DNA of 64,000 nucleotides, taken from Nocardia spumae (GTDB taxonomy: Bacteria; Actinomycetota; Actinomycetes; Mycobacteriales; Mycobacteriaceae). The DNA lies in contig NZ_JAJFZL010000001.1 of the NCBI RefSeq assembly GCF_020733635.1, positions 5,766,001 through 5,830,000 on the forward strand, read 5' to 3'. This document shows, piece by piece, positions 1 through 8,512 of the stretch (position 1 is the stretch's first letter; each line of letters starts with the position of its first letter). The notes under the pieces are model-generated. The model was not told where the DNA came from. It made no database searches and worked only from the letters and a program-made list of their open reading frames with translations. The translations under genes and the position numbers were made by a program.

Positions 1-1
1 C

Positions 2-301
2 GGCGAACCCCGTCTGGTCATCGAGCACATCACCAGGATCCATGCCGACTGCGCGCCGGATTGGCCGCTGCCGCCGGACGGCGCGGGCGCGCATCGGGTC
101 GTCATCGAGGGCGACCCACACCTCGAGGTGACCGTGGAAGCCGAGACCGAGGGCGGTAATCGCGCCGCGGGCGGCAACGCCACCGCAGTGTCCCGGCTGG
201 TGAACGCCATCGAATGGCTCGTCGCCGCCGACCCCGGACTCTACGACGCGCTCGATGTCCCGCTGACTCCCGCGGCCGGCAGGTTCGGTACCGACACGTG
301 A
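2..301 (+). CDS. DapB-like NAD(P)H-dependent amine dehydrogenase family protein, C-terminal part
   Basis: Only the last 99 codons are inside the window; the open frame enters from the left edge and stops with TGA. The visible protein has the pattern RLVIEHITRIHADCAPDWP near the start of the fragment and a tail with VSRLVNAIEWLVAADPGLY. From memory this matches the end of the mycobacterial dihydrodipicolinate-reductase-like family (2,4-diaminopentanoate dehydrogenase relatives), in which a Rossmann N-terminal half binds NAD(P). That half lies outside the window, so the substrate cannot be inferred. The family call is moderately secure. Confidence 0.6.
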   Translation, partial: GEPRLVIEHITRIHADCAPDWPLPPDGAGAHRVVIEGDPHLEVTVEAETEGGNRAAGGNATAVSRLVNAIEWLVAADPGLYDALDVPLTPAAGRFGTDT

Positions 302-312
302 CGAGCACACCC

Positions 313-342
313 GGGATGAGCGGTCATGCTGGAGCTCATCCC
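313..342. promoter_or_regulatory. Inverted repeat just upstream of the AhpD-like gene
   Basis: The arms GGGATGAGC (313-321) and GCTCATCCC (334-342) are perfectly complementary over 9 bases with a 12-base loop. The repeat sits between the stop of the upstream gene and the AAAGGA ribosome binding site of the downstream gene. It could be a weak terminator or attenuator, or a repressor operator. There is no T-run after it. Confidence 0.4.
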
Positions 343-359
343 CAGAAAGGACACCGCAC

Positions 360-839
360 ATGAATATCGACATCCCCGAGGGCAAGGATCCGATCTCCTA
401 CGTGTGGGGTGAGATGGTGCCCGGCATCGGAATCGCCGCCTCGAAGTTCTCCCTCGCCGTGTATTCGGACACCACCCTCGGGCTCCGCGAGTTCGAGGCG
501 GCCCGGCTGCGCATCGCCCAGATCAACGGCTGCCTGTTCTGTCAGGACTACCGCACCGACCGCGACGGGCAGAAGGTGGAGATCGGATTCGATCAGGCGG
601 TGACCGAGTGGCGCACCACCGACGCGTTCGACGACCGGACCCGGCTGGCGGCCGAATACGCCGAGCGCTACGCCGTCGATCACCACAACCTGGACGAGGC
701 GTTCTGGGACCGCATGACCGCGCACTACAGCCAGGCCGAAATCGTCGAGCTGAGTATGTGCATCGGATCCTGGCTGGCGTTCGGCCGCCTCAACCACGTG
801 CTGGGGCTGGATACGGTCTGCGTACTGCCGGGCCACTAG
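360..839 (+). CDS. Carboxymuconolactone decarboxylase / AhpD-like family protein
   Basis: This is a 159-residue protein starting at ATG 360 behind the binding site AAAGGA. Residues 55-63 read INGCLFCQD, placing a CxxC pair at Cys58 and Cys61. That pair, in an all-helical protein of this length, is the hallmark of the AhpD/CMD family. Members either act as alkylhydroperoxidase-type disulfide reductants or decarboxylate carboxymuconolactone. The CxxC favours a redox role, but the physiological substrate is unknown. The gene converges on the mce operon, with only 6 bases between its stop and the end of the mas gene. Confidence 0.85.
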   Translation: MNIDIPEGKDPISYVWGEMVPGIGIAASKFSLAVYSDTTLGLREFEAARLRIAQINGCLFCQDYRTDRDGQKVEIGFDQAVTEWRTTDAFDDRTRLAAEYAERYAVDHHNLDEAFWDRMTAHYSQAEIVELSMCIGSWLAFGRLNHVLGLDTVCVLPGH

Positions 840-845
840 AGCCGG

Positions 846-1490
846 CTACTGCTTCGGCAGCGCCCCGGCCATCCCGCCCACATCGGTCACCTTCCAGCCG
901 CTGCCCGGATCCACGTCGACGGTGTAGGTGACCGTGGTCCGAGCACCTTGCGGGTTCTGGGCACTGGTGGAGTTGACGTCGAGGAAGACGTCCACCTTGT
1001 AGACCCCGTTGTCGGTGCTCATCAGCTTCGCCGTGATCGGGGTCGCCGAGGAGGTCCACTTCAGCGGCACCAGGATCTCCTGCAACTTCGGCGCGGTGGC
1101 GTCGAACTTGTTGCCCAGCTGCGGCGCGGTGTTCGCCTTCAACTTGCCCACCCAGGCATCGACGTCCTTGTAGTCGATATTCGAGGCGCCGACCGCGTAG
1201 TCGGTGGCGACCTGCTCGGCGTGCTGCTGCGCCGCCGCCCGCTCGTCGCGGTCGCTCAGGTCGCCGCGTGCGGACAACCACAGCGAGGCGAAGACCACGG
1301 CCAGCGCGATCAGCGCGACCCCGGCGACCGCGCCGACCACGGTGGACAGCCGAATCGACAGCGTGCGAGGGGCTTTCGCCACCTCGGCCGTTCCCGGTTC
1401 GGGTGCTGCGACGGTGGTGTCGGCGCGCGGGGAGGACGCGGCCTCCGCGTCGACTGCCCGCTTCGGTTCGGTGCCGGTGTCGTTCGACAT
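846..1490 (-). CDS. Mce-associated membrane protein (Mas)
   Basis: A 214-residue protein and the last gene of the Mce operon. ATG 1490 was chosen because AAGGAGGA lies 6 bases upstream; in-frame starts further upstream run into the end of mceF. The N-terminal 45 residues are polar and Ala/Pro-rich, followed by one membrane helix (TVVGAVAGVALIALAVVF). The rest is an extracytoplasmic domain with an NTF2-like pattern ending VDPGSGWKVTDVGG. Mas proteins are known to stabilise or accompany Mce complexes at the membrane. Many mce operons carry two mas genes; only one is present here. It follows mceF by 22 bases and is probably co-transcribed. Confidence 0.85.
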   Translation of the reverse strand: MSNDTGTEPKRAVDAEAASSPRADTTVAAPEPGTAEVAKAPRTLSIRLSTVVGAVAGVALIALAVVFASLWLSARGDLSDRDERAAAQQHAEQVATDYAVGASNIDYKDVDAWVGKLKANTAPQLGNKFDATAPKLQEILVPLKWTSSATPITAKLMSTDNGVYKVDVFLDVNSTSAQNPQGARTTVTYTVDVDPGSGWKVTDVGGMAGALPKQ

Positions 1491-1512
1491 GGCGTCCTCC
1501 TTCTCGGTCGTC

Positions 1513-2469
1513 CTACTTGACATTGATTCGCACCCGCACGGTTCCGTCGGCGCCGACATCCTCGAGCGCCTGTGCGATCAAACTGGAGATATCCAGCTGC
1601 GGCGCCGCGGTGGCGGCCGCGTCGCCCAGCGGCGCCAGTGCCGGGGTGAGCGATGTCAGCTCCGGCCCCAGCGCGGCCAGCCGGTCGGTCAGCTTCGCCA
1701 GGAACGGCGCCACACCGTCTCCGCTGGTGTAGCTTTCGGCCGGGCGGGCATCGACCATCCGGCCCACGGCGGCGACCAGATCGTTGAGCGCGTGGGTGAA
1801 GCGCACGAATTCCGGTGCGGCCGCGCTGGTCGCGGGCCCGGCCCAGTCGATGTCGGCGGCCGCTGCCTGAAAGCTGTTGAGCAGATCCGCGATGCGCGGG
1901 CTGCGGCTCATGATCGCCGCGGCCAGCAGATCCGCGGATCGGGTGAGGTTCGGGATGGCGGCGTCGGTTCCGTTCAGCGCGGTGCCGGCCGTGGCGACCA
2001 GCGAGCCCACCACAGCTGGATCGAGCTGGTTCATGGTGGTGGTTACCAGCCGCGCGACATCGGGAATCGACAGTGGCATACGCACTTTCGCGGTCTCCAG
2101 GCGCTGCCCGTCACGCAGGTAGGGACCGTTGCCGGTGGTCGGGCGGAATTCGACGTAGGGTTCGCCCAGAGCCGACAGATGTTCGATGGTCACCGAGCTG
2201 TCGGTGGGTACCCGCTTGTCGGCGGCCAGCCGCATTCCCACCTCGACCCCGGCGGCGGTGTGCCGCACGGCAGTCACCCGGCCTACCTCGAGACCGGTGA
2301 GCAGGACCGGTGAGCCGACACCCAGTCCCCCGGAATCGGTCAGCACCATGGTGGTCCGGGTGTAGTCGGCGAACGGATCGGCCCGCACCACACCGAAGGT
2401 CAGATAGCTCGCACCCGCGACGGTGATCGCGACGATGCCGCCGAGCGAGGTCAGTGCCCCCCATTTCAT
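1513..2469 (-). CDS. mceF: Mce family protein MceF (MlaD-type lipid-transfer subunit)
   Basis: A 318-residue protein starting MKWGALTSLGG, with one N-terminal membrane helix (residues about 5-26) and then an MCE/MlaD domain containing SGGLGVGSPVLLTGLEVGRV. The remainder is the long helical C-terminal region typical of actinobacterial Mce proteins. In characterised systems the Mce proteins form a hollow hetero-oligomeric tunnel that passes lipids across the periplasm-like space to the YrbE permease. The start overlaps the mceE stop by 4 bases (ATGA), implying translational coupling. Confidence 0.92.
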   Translation of the reverse strand: MKWGALTSLGGIVAITVAGASYLTFGVVRADPFADYTRTTMVLTDSGGLGVGSPVLLTGLEVGRVTAVRHTAAGVEVGMRLAADKRVPTDSSVTIEHLSALGEPYVEFRPTTGNGPYLRDGQRLETAKVRMPLSIPDVARLVTTTMNQLDPAVVGSLVATAGTALNGTDAAIPNLTRSADLLAAAIMSRSPRIADLLNSFQAAAADIDWAGPATSAAAPEFVRFTHALNDLVAAVGRMVDARPAESYTSGDGVAPFLAKLTDRLAALGPELTSLTPALAPLGDAAATAAPQLDISSLIAQALEDVGADGTVRVRINVK

Positions 2470-3518
2470 CGCACGACTCCGATCATCCGCAGGGTCGCCA
2501 GAATTCGATCGGTCTGCTGCTCGGCCGGCATATCGGGAGCGGCATCCGAGTGCACGCCCACGATATTCACCTTCGCTCCGTGTTCGGCGAAGGGAATCAC
2601 CTTGTCCCGCAGCAGTTCCACCAGCGCGGCGAGATTCGATGGGCGGCTCAGGTCGACCGGACCGGCCGACAGCAACAGCGGCGAGAATGCCTGGACCGCG
2701 CCGTCGGCGCCACGGAGCACCGGGCCAAGCCAGGTCAGTGCGGAGCCGACGGGTCCGAGACCGCCGAAGATCTTCGTCACGCCGATGACGGAATCGGTGA
2801 TCCCGTCCATCCGATCGACCGACGTCGGGCTGAGAATGTCGTCGAGCTCGGGCTGAATATCGTGCAGCACCTGGGCATTGGCGCCCAGACCGTGGAGCAG
2901 GGCGTCGACCCGATCCAGATTGTTCGCCAGGTCCGCGGCGTCGGCCGCCATGGTCTGCGAGATGCGGGCGGTCTGCGCCGGATCCCGCGGCAGCGTGTGA
3001 TTGATCCGCGCGATCACGTCCTGCAGCTGCGTGACCGCACCGCCTTGGGTGAACGCGGCGACCAGCGCCATCGTATCCTCCAGCTGCACAGGAGGTTTCG
3101 ATTGCGCGACCGGGATCGTGGAGCCGTCGTGCAGCAGGGCGCCGAATCCGTTCGGCGGAGTGGTCAGCGCGACGTGGATATCGCCCAGCACGGTGTTCTG
3201 CCGCAGTTCGGCGACCGTGGAGGTCGGCAATTTCACCGACTTCGAGATCTCGGCGTCGACCACGACGTACCCGGCGCGGTCACCGGCCGGATTCACCACC
3301 TTCACCCCGGATACCGTGCCCACCTGGGCGCCGTTGGCCATGATCTTGGCGCGCGCCGGCAGATTCAGCACATTCGAGAACTCGATGCGCACGTGGTAGG
3401 CCGGGCCGGAAACGGTCGTGCCGGGCACCGGCACCGCGGACGGATCGAACGCGCATCCGGCGGCCGACAGCGCCACCACACCGACCGCGAGTCCCGCGGC
3501 AATACGCCGAATTCTCAT
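2466..3518 (-). CDS. mceE: Mce family lipoprotein MceE
   Basis: A 350-residue protein. Its start MRIRRIAAGL overlaps the mceD stop by 4 bases (ATGA). The N-terminus is a lipoprotein signal with lipobox LSAAGC, placing the lipidated Cys at residue 22; this is characteristic of MceE (LprK type). The MCE domain follows (NVLNLPARAKIMANGAQVGTV). An in-frame extension upstream lies inside mceD and was rejected. It is expected to be the membrane-anchored lipoprotein member of the six-subunit tunnel. Confidence 0.93.
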   Translation of the reverse strand: MRIRRIAAGLAVGVVALSAAGCAFDPSAVPVPGTTVSGPAYHVRIEFSNVLNLPARAKIMANGAQVGTVSGVKVVNPAGDRAGYVVVDAEISKSVKLPTSTVAELRQNTVLGDIHVALTTPPNGFGALLHDGSTIPVAQSKPPVQLEDTMALVAAFTQGGAVTQLQDVIARINHTLPRDPAQTARISQTMAADAADLANNLDRVDALLHGLGANAQVLHDIQPELDDILSPTSVDRMDGITDSVIGVTKIFGGLGPVGSALTWLGPVLRGADGAVQAFSPLLLSAGPVDLSRPSNLAALVELLRDKVIPFAEHGAKVNIVGVHSDAAPDMPAEQQTDRILATLRMIGVVR

Positions 3519-4600
3519 CGCGCACCTGCCAATCCGAATACCAGGGCCGCCAGGTCCACCCGCGCCAGACCGGCGGCGGGGGTGCAGCGGCCGGGGGTGA
3601 GCGCGTCGATCGCGGCGCACACCTGGTCGGCGTGTTCCTGCGCAATCGCCACCTTCGGTGGCGCGTAGCCGATCCCGGATGCCCCGACCGTGTGCACGGC
3701 TTGGGCGAGAACCGGTGTCAGCGAGACCATCTGGGCGAGCGAGCCCACATTCGCCCGCAGGAATTTCACCAGCGGCACCGTATCGTCGAGAGCGCGCATG
3801 ATCGGATCGCCGAACAGCGTGGTGATGTCGTTGAGCATCGGCAGCACGCGACCGAGGCCGTCGAACAGGGCCGCGCCCGGTTGCAGCAAATCCTCGGTGG
3901 CCTGGCTCAGCACCGGCCCCAAGCGGGTCAGCATGGTCTTCAGTTCGCCCCAGTGCGCTTCGACATCCTTGGAGACCGAGGCGAAGGCATCGAAAATCCC
4001 TGCCAGATGGGCGATATCGGCATCCGGTGCGGACATGGCGGCACTGAGCTTCTGTATCAGCGCGTTGATCTGCGGACCGGTTCCGGCGGTGGCGTTGTCG
4101 AGCGAGGTCAGCCCGCGGGCCAGTGCGTCGGGATGGGTGGCGTCGGGCCCCCGGATCTGCGCCGACAGCTGAGCGAGCGCGTCGAGCGTCTCGGTGATGC
4201 TCTTGGGCGTCATGGTTTTGGTGAGACAGCGGGTGTGATCCCACCGGGCGGTGTCCTGACCGCCGGAGACCACGGCGAGCTCACGCGCGGCGACGATACT
4301 GTCCGACAGCGTCGTCGCGCCCGCGTCGGCGAGCACCGGATGATCGGCGTCGACGGCGAATTCCACCTTCACCGCATCGCCGTGGGGCGCGATGGAGGTC
4401 ACCGTACCCACGGTGACGCCGCGCATGGTCACCTGATTACCGGGATAGAGCCCGACGCTGTCGGGCATGATCGCGCAGTATGCGGTGGTGGCCTTCATCG
4501 GCTGGAAGGCGACGAGATAGCCGACCACCGCGACCACGACCACGGCCACCGCGCCGGCGATCGACATGAAGGCCCGCAAGCCGAGTACCTTGTGCACCAT
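3515..4600 (-). CDS. mceD: Mce family protein MceD
   Basis: A 361-residue protein starting MVHKVLGLRAF. ATG 4600 overlaps the mceC stop (TGATG arrangement). A start 10 codons further upstream exists but lies deep in mceC. One membrane helix (about residues 11-33, VAVVVVAVVGYLV) is followed by the MCE domain (DSVGLYPGNQVTMRGVTVG) and a helical C-terminal region. It is one of six paralogous substrate-tunnel subunits encoded in order. Confidence 0.92.
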   Translation of the reverse strand: MVHKVLGLRAFMSIAGAVAVVVVAVVGYLVAFQPMKATTAYCAIMPDSVGLYPGNQVTMRGVTVGTVTSIAPHGDAVKVEFAVDADHPVLADAGATTLSDSIVAARELAVVSGGQDTARWDHTRCLTKTMTPKSITETLDALAQLSAQIRGPDATHPDALARGLTSLDNATAGTGPQINALIQKLSAAMSAPDADIAHLAGIFDAFASVSKDVEAHWGELKTMLTRLGPVLSQATEDLLQPGAALFDGLGRVLPMLNDITTLFGDPIMRALDDTVPLVKFLRANVGSLAQMVSLTPVLAQAVHTVGASGIGYAPPKVAIAQEHADQVCAAIDALTPGRCTPAAGLARVDLAALVFGLAGAR

Positions 4601-5631
4601 CAGCAGTCCTTCCCCGGCACCGGAATACACAGCCGCGCGGCGGGCGCGCTGACGGTCTGCCCCGAGTGATCCACCGTGACCGCACCGTCGGTTCCGCTGA
4701 GCTGAGCGAACTTCGACTGCAGACTCCGCACCGAACCGATGACCGGTTCGAGTTGCCCGCCGACCTTCTCGAGTTGCGGCAGCGCGTCGCTCAACTGCTG
4801 CAGCTTCGGTTTCAGCGCCGAGTCGTAGGCCGGCGCCAGCGCGGCGACCCGCTCGATGACCGCGCGCAGCAACCGCACGCCCTCGCGCAGTTCGGCGCGC
4901 TTGTCGACCAGCAGGGTCTCCATCTGGTTGACATTGACCATCAACCGGCCCAGATCGTGTTTGGCGCCGTCGTACATGGTGACGTATTCGTCGGCGACGG
5001 CGATCGCGTTCGTCACCTGGGTGCGCTGCCGGTTCAACGCGTCGACGTAGGTGCCGAGCGTGTCCACGGTGGTGCGCAGCGCATCGGGCGCGGCATCGAT
5101 CGAGGTGTCCAGCGCCGCCAGAGTGCGGCGCAGGGTGTCACCGTCGATCCGGTTCAGCGGTTGCGCCGCGTCCTGGAAGGTCTGCACCAGGCTGTAGGGC
5201 AGATGCACTCGATCCACCGGAATCGGCTTGTCACCCAACGGGGTACGACCCGAGGGGAACAGCGCGACATAGTTTCCGCCGACGATGGTGAGCATCCGGA
5301 TGTCCAGGGACGACCGGTCGCCGACGAAGACCTTCGAGTCGACGGTGAATCGCATTCGCACCCGATCCGGACGCAGCTCCAGCGAATCGACCTTCCCGAC
5401 CGGGATTCCGGCCACCCGGATGTCGTCGCCGACCTTCACCGACTGCGCTTCGGCCAACTCGGCGGTGTAGGTCTGCTTCCCGAACGGCACCACGTACAGA
5501 ATCCCGGCGGCGGCCGCGCAGATCACCACCAGTGCCACGCCGACCATGCCCAGGCGGATCTCGCGGCCTCGCTTACCGGCCTCGTCGGCGACCCGGCGAT
5601 CCCGGCCGCGGAGCGGAGTCAGCCGTTGCAT
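4600..5631 (-). CDS. mceC: Mce family protein MceC
   Basis: A 343-residue protein starting MQRLTPLRGRDRR. ATG 5631 lies within the last codons of mceB (13-base overlap). The open frame continues far upstream through mceB, but that is an antisense-free GC-rich artefact and not used. After a basic N-terminus there is one membrane helix (GMVGVALVVICAAAAGILYVV), then the MCE domain (VKVGDDIRVAGIPVGKVDSL) and a coiled C-terminal part. It ends VPGKDC. The role is lipid-tunnel subunit. Confidence 0.92.
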   Translation of the reverse strand: MQRLTPLRGRDRRVADEAGKRGREIRLGMVGVALVVICAAAAGILYVVPFGKQTYTAELAEAQSVKVGDDIRVAGIPVGKVDSLELRPDRVRMRFTVDSKVFVGDRSSLDIRMLTIVGGNYVALFPSGRTPLGDKPIPVDRVHLPYSLVQTFQDAAQPLNRIDGDTLRRTLAALDTSIDAAPDALRTTVDTLGTYVDALNRQRTQVTNAIAVADEYVTMYDGAKHDLGRLMVNVNQMETLLVDKRAELREGVRLLRAVIERVAALAPAYDSALKPKLQQLSDALPQLEKVGGQLEPVIGSVRSLQSKFAQLSGTDGAVTVDHSGQTVSAPAARLCIPVPGKDC

Positions 5632-6617
5632 ACCGACACCTGCGCTCCGGCGACCATGATCCGCAGCACCTGCGGCAGCTCGGCATTTCCCTTGGAACAC
5701 TGCGGTTTCCAGCCCGCCACCGACGCCGGGGTGGCCGCGTCCAGACCGCCCAGCAGTGCGGGCAGCTTCTCGAAGACGTCCACGGCCTGTTTCGGATCCG
5801 GGAACAGCCGCCGGATGAGGGCGTCGACATCGGTGCCCGATTGCAGGCCGAGCGCGTCGAACAGGCTGTCCAGCGGTCCGAGTACCGACGGCGCCGCCAT
5901 GGCGAACTGCGCGAGCCCGCCGATATTGGTCTGCAGTGCCTGGAAGATATCGGTGAGCCGGGCCAGCAACGGGACCAGATAATGCACCCGGCCGCCGACC
6001 CGGTCCGACAGGTCGGACATGTTGTGGATGAGGGTGCCGATCACCTGCTGGCGATTGTCCACATAGGACGCCAGCCGGCCGATCGCGGCCATCACGGGTT
6101 CGACCTGGGTGCCGTCCCCCTCGATCAGCGCCACCATACTGGCGCTGAACTGGTTGATCTCCTCCGGAGAGATGGTGGCCAGCACCGGTTTCAGGCCGTT
6201 GAACATGCTCGTCACATCGAACGAGGGCAGGGTGTGGTCGATGCCGACGGTGCGCCCGCCCGGCAGCCGCGTCCCGGGTTTCGGGTCCTGCTGCAGATCG
6301 ATGTAGCGCTGGCCGGTGAGGTTCTGATAGCGGATGGCGAGATGGGAGTTGTCGTAGATCGGCGCATCCGTCTTCAGTGACAGCCGGACTCGCGCCAGGG
6401 CGCCGTCGAGGGAAATGCCCTCGACCTTGCCGACCTGGACGCCGAACTGGCGCACATCGTCGCCCACTTTGAGCCCGTTGGCGTCGGTGAACAGCGCCTG
6501 GTGCGCTCGCGTATCGCCGGAGACCGGCCGTTCGATGGCGGTGAACACCACCGACAGCACGACGACCATCACTACCGCGAACAGTGCCAGCCGCCACGCG
6601 GCGGCGCCCACCTTCAT
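5619..6617 (-). CDS. mceB: Mce family protein MceB
   Basis: A 332-residue protein starting MKVGAAAWRLALF. The start overlaps the mceA stop by 4 bases. It has an N-terminal membrane helix (LALFAVVMVVVLSVVF) and an MCE domain with LKVGDDVRQFGVQVGKVEG and the recurrent IRYQNLTGQRYIDL strand. The long C-terminal region has few charged clusters. It is a tunnel subunit of the Mce importer. Confidence 0.92.
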   Translation of the reverse strand: MKVGAAAWRLALFAVVMVVVLSVVFTAIERPVSGDTRAHQALFTDANGLKVGDDVRQFGVQVGKVEGISLDGALARVRLSLKTDAPIYDNSHLAIRYQNLTGQRYIDLQQDPKPGTRLPGGRTVGIDHTLPSFDVTSMFNGLKPVLATISPEEINQFSASMVALIEGDGTQVEPVMAAIGRLASYVDNRQQVIGTLIHNMSDLSDRVGGRVHYLVPLLARLTDIFQALQTNIGGLAQFAMAAPSVLGPLDSLFDALGLQSGTDVDALIRRLFPDPKQAVDVFEKLPALLGGLDAATPASVAGWKPQCSKGNAELPQVLRIMVAGAQVSVCNG

Positions 6618-7639
6618 CGGATTCCTCCTAGCAGCGGGGCCAGTACGGGCACCCCGCGCACATCGATTTCGGCGTTCAGCACCGGGCCGTCCGGGGTGTC
6701 GTGCACACCGGCACGCAACCGGCGCAGCAACTCGGTCAGGTCGGCGCCGGACTGCTGCGGATACGGCACCATCCGGGCCAGCACCGCCAGCAGCGGAGCC
6801 ACAGCATCGGTGCTGCCGGAGAATTCACTGCCGGCCCGGGTGCCGAATGCCGCCAGCGCGGGGAGCACCGAATCGGTGAGCGCGGACGTGCCGGCGTCGT
6901 AGGCGCCCCGGTTGTCCTGCAGCCGCGGGATATTGCGGATCAGGTCGAGCACCTGGATGGTCGCCCCCGCGAAGCGGCCGCCGCCGTCGAAGGCCGGTCC
7001 CAGCCGTCCCACCAATTCGGAGCTGGGCATCTTCTGGTTGTCGGTGATGGTCTGCGCCACCGAGATCAGGGCCTGCACCAGTGGCGTGAAGGCTCCGACA
7101 TCGGTGCAGACCTGGGAGATCACGGTCGCCATCTGCGGGGTGAGCAGGGCATTGCCGGTCTGCGACAACCCGCGCAGCAGCCCGCCCATGGTCGCGTCGT
7201 AGACCGCGGCGGCATGCCGTCCGGTCAGGTCGATGGTGCTGCCGGCGCGCAGTGGCGCGCCGCCGGAACCGGGACGCAGCTCGATCTCGCTGATGCCGAA
7301 CAGATTCGCCGGGGCGTAGTCCACCCGCAGGCTGTCGTCGATGCCGTGCAGCTGGGATCGGTCCAGCCGCAAGGTGATGCGCTGGGTTCCGCCGTCGGCG
7401 GGCGCGATCTCGTCGACCTTGCCGACGTGCACGCCGTCTACCCGGACCGGGGTTCCGGTCAGTACGCCGTCGCCGATCCGTTCGGTGTGCAGCGCGATGT
7501 GCAGGCTGTCGTCGACGCGCAGCCCGCGATACAGCATCGAGGCGATCACCACGGCGGCGACCATCGCGAGCGAGACCCCGCCGACCAGCAGTGAACGCCG
7601 CTTGTCCACCGCCACTCCGGGCATTCCGTACTTCGGCAC
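6614..7639 (-). CDS. mceA: Mce family protein MceA
   Basis: A 341-residue protein and the first Mce subunit. GTG 7639, 5 bases past the yrbEB stop, was preferred over an upstream ATG that lies inside yrbEB; the ribosome binding site is weak (GGGG about 9 bases away). It shows a membrane helix (LLVGGVSLAMVAAVVIASML) and an MCE domain (GVLTGTPVRVDGVHVGKVDEI). The start remains the least certain point. Function by family: lipid transport. Confidence 0.9.
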   Translation of the reverse strand: MPKYGMPGVAVDKRRSLLVGGVSLAMVAAVVIASMLYRGLRVDDSLHIALHTERIGDGVLTGTPVRVDGVHVGKVDEIAPADGGTQRITLRLDRSQLHGIDDSLRVDYAPANLFGISEIELRPGSGGAPLRAGSTIDLTGRHAAAVYDATMGGLLRGLSQTGNALLTPQMATVISQVCTDVGAFTPLVQALISVAQTITDNQKMPSSELVGRLGPAFDGGGRFAGATIQVLDLIRNIPRLQDNRGAYDAGTSALTDSVLPALAAFGTRAGSEFSGSTDAVAPLLAVLARMVPYPQQSGADLTELLRRLRAGVHDTPDGPVLNAEIDVRGVPVLAPLLGGIR

Positions 7640-7644
7640 TGTGC

Positions 7645-8511
7645 TTACCCCGTGAAATCGATCGTCGCGTTGAAACCCCACAGCATCAGCGTCAGCACCA
7701 TGTCGATGGCCACGATCGCCACCGACGAGGCCCGCACCGCACGGCCCGACGCGATGCCGACGCCTTCGGGGCCGCCGGTGGCGAAGAAGCCGTAGTAGCT
7801 GTGGATGAGGATCACGACGGTCGCGAAGATCGCCACCTTGATCACCGCGGCGATCACGTCGAATCCGGAGACGAATTGGAAGAAGTAGTGGTCGTAGACG
7901 CCTGCCGACTGGCCGTGCACCAGGGTGATCAGCCCGCGGCAGGCCAGATACGACAGGATCAGCCCGATCAGGAAGGTCGGCACGATCGAGATGGCGCCCG
8001 CGATGACTCGGGTGGTGACCACGAACGGCACCGACCGCAGGCCGAGCGCCTCGATCGCGTCGATTTCCTCCGAGATCCGCATGGATCCGATCTCGGCGGT
8101 CATCCGGCAGCCCGCCTGGGCGGCGAAGCCGATGGCGGCCACGATCGGCGCGAGTTCCCGGGTGGTGGCATAGGCCGAGACGATGCCCGTCACCGGACCC
8201 ATCCCCAGCATATTCAGCATGGTGAACGATTCGACGGCCACCGACGCGCCCATGACCAACCCGAGCACGATCATCATCGGCACGGTGCCGCCGCCGACGA
8301 TCACCGAGCCACGCCCCCAGGTCATATCCGAGATGACGCGCAGGGTCTCGTCGCGATAGCGCTGGAGCGTCAGCGGAATCGACGACACCACCTGCCAGAT
8401 GAAGGCCAGCACGAAGCCCAGGCCCTCGACCCGCGCCAGCAGTAGCCCACGGCGGCGATAGAAGCGCGCGAAACGCCTGAGCCCGGAGGGCATGTAGGTC
8501 GATATCGCCAC
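7645..8511 (-). CDS. yrbEB: MlaE/YrbE family ABC permease, YrbEB
   Basis: A 288-residue polytopic membrane protein. It begins at GTG 8511 (MAISTYMPSGLRR), one base after the yrbEA stop. It carries the MlaE signature region (PIVAAIGFAAQAGCRMTAEIGSM; EEIDAIEALGLRS), a conserved cytoplasmic loop that contacts the ATPase. With YrbEA it forms the heterodimeric permease of the Mce importer. The partner ATPase (MceG/Mkl type) is not in this window, as is usual, because one ATPase serves several mce operons. Confidence 0.93.
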   Translation of the reverse strand: MAISTYMPSGLRRFARFYRRRGLLLARVEGLGFVLAFIWQVVSSIPLTLQRYRDETLRVISDMTWGRGSVIVGGGTVPMMIVLGLVMGASVAVESFTMLNMLGMGPVTGIVSAYATTRELAPIVAAIGFAAQAGCRMTAEIGSMRISEEIDAIEALGLRSVPFVVTTRVIAGAISIVPTFLIGLILSYLACRGLITLVHGQSAGVYDHYFFQFVSGFDVIAAVIKVAIFATVVILIHSYYGFFATGGPEGVGIASGRAVRASSVAIVAIDMVLTLMLWGFNATIDFTG

Positions 8512-8512
8512 G

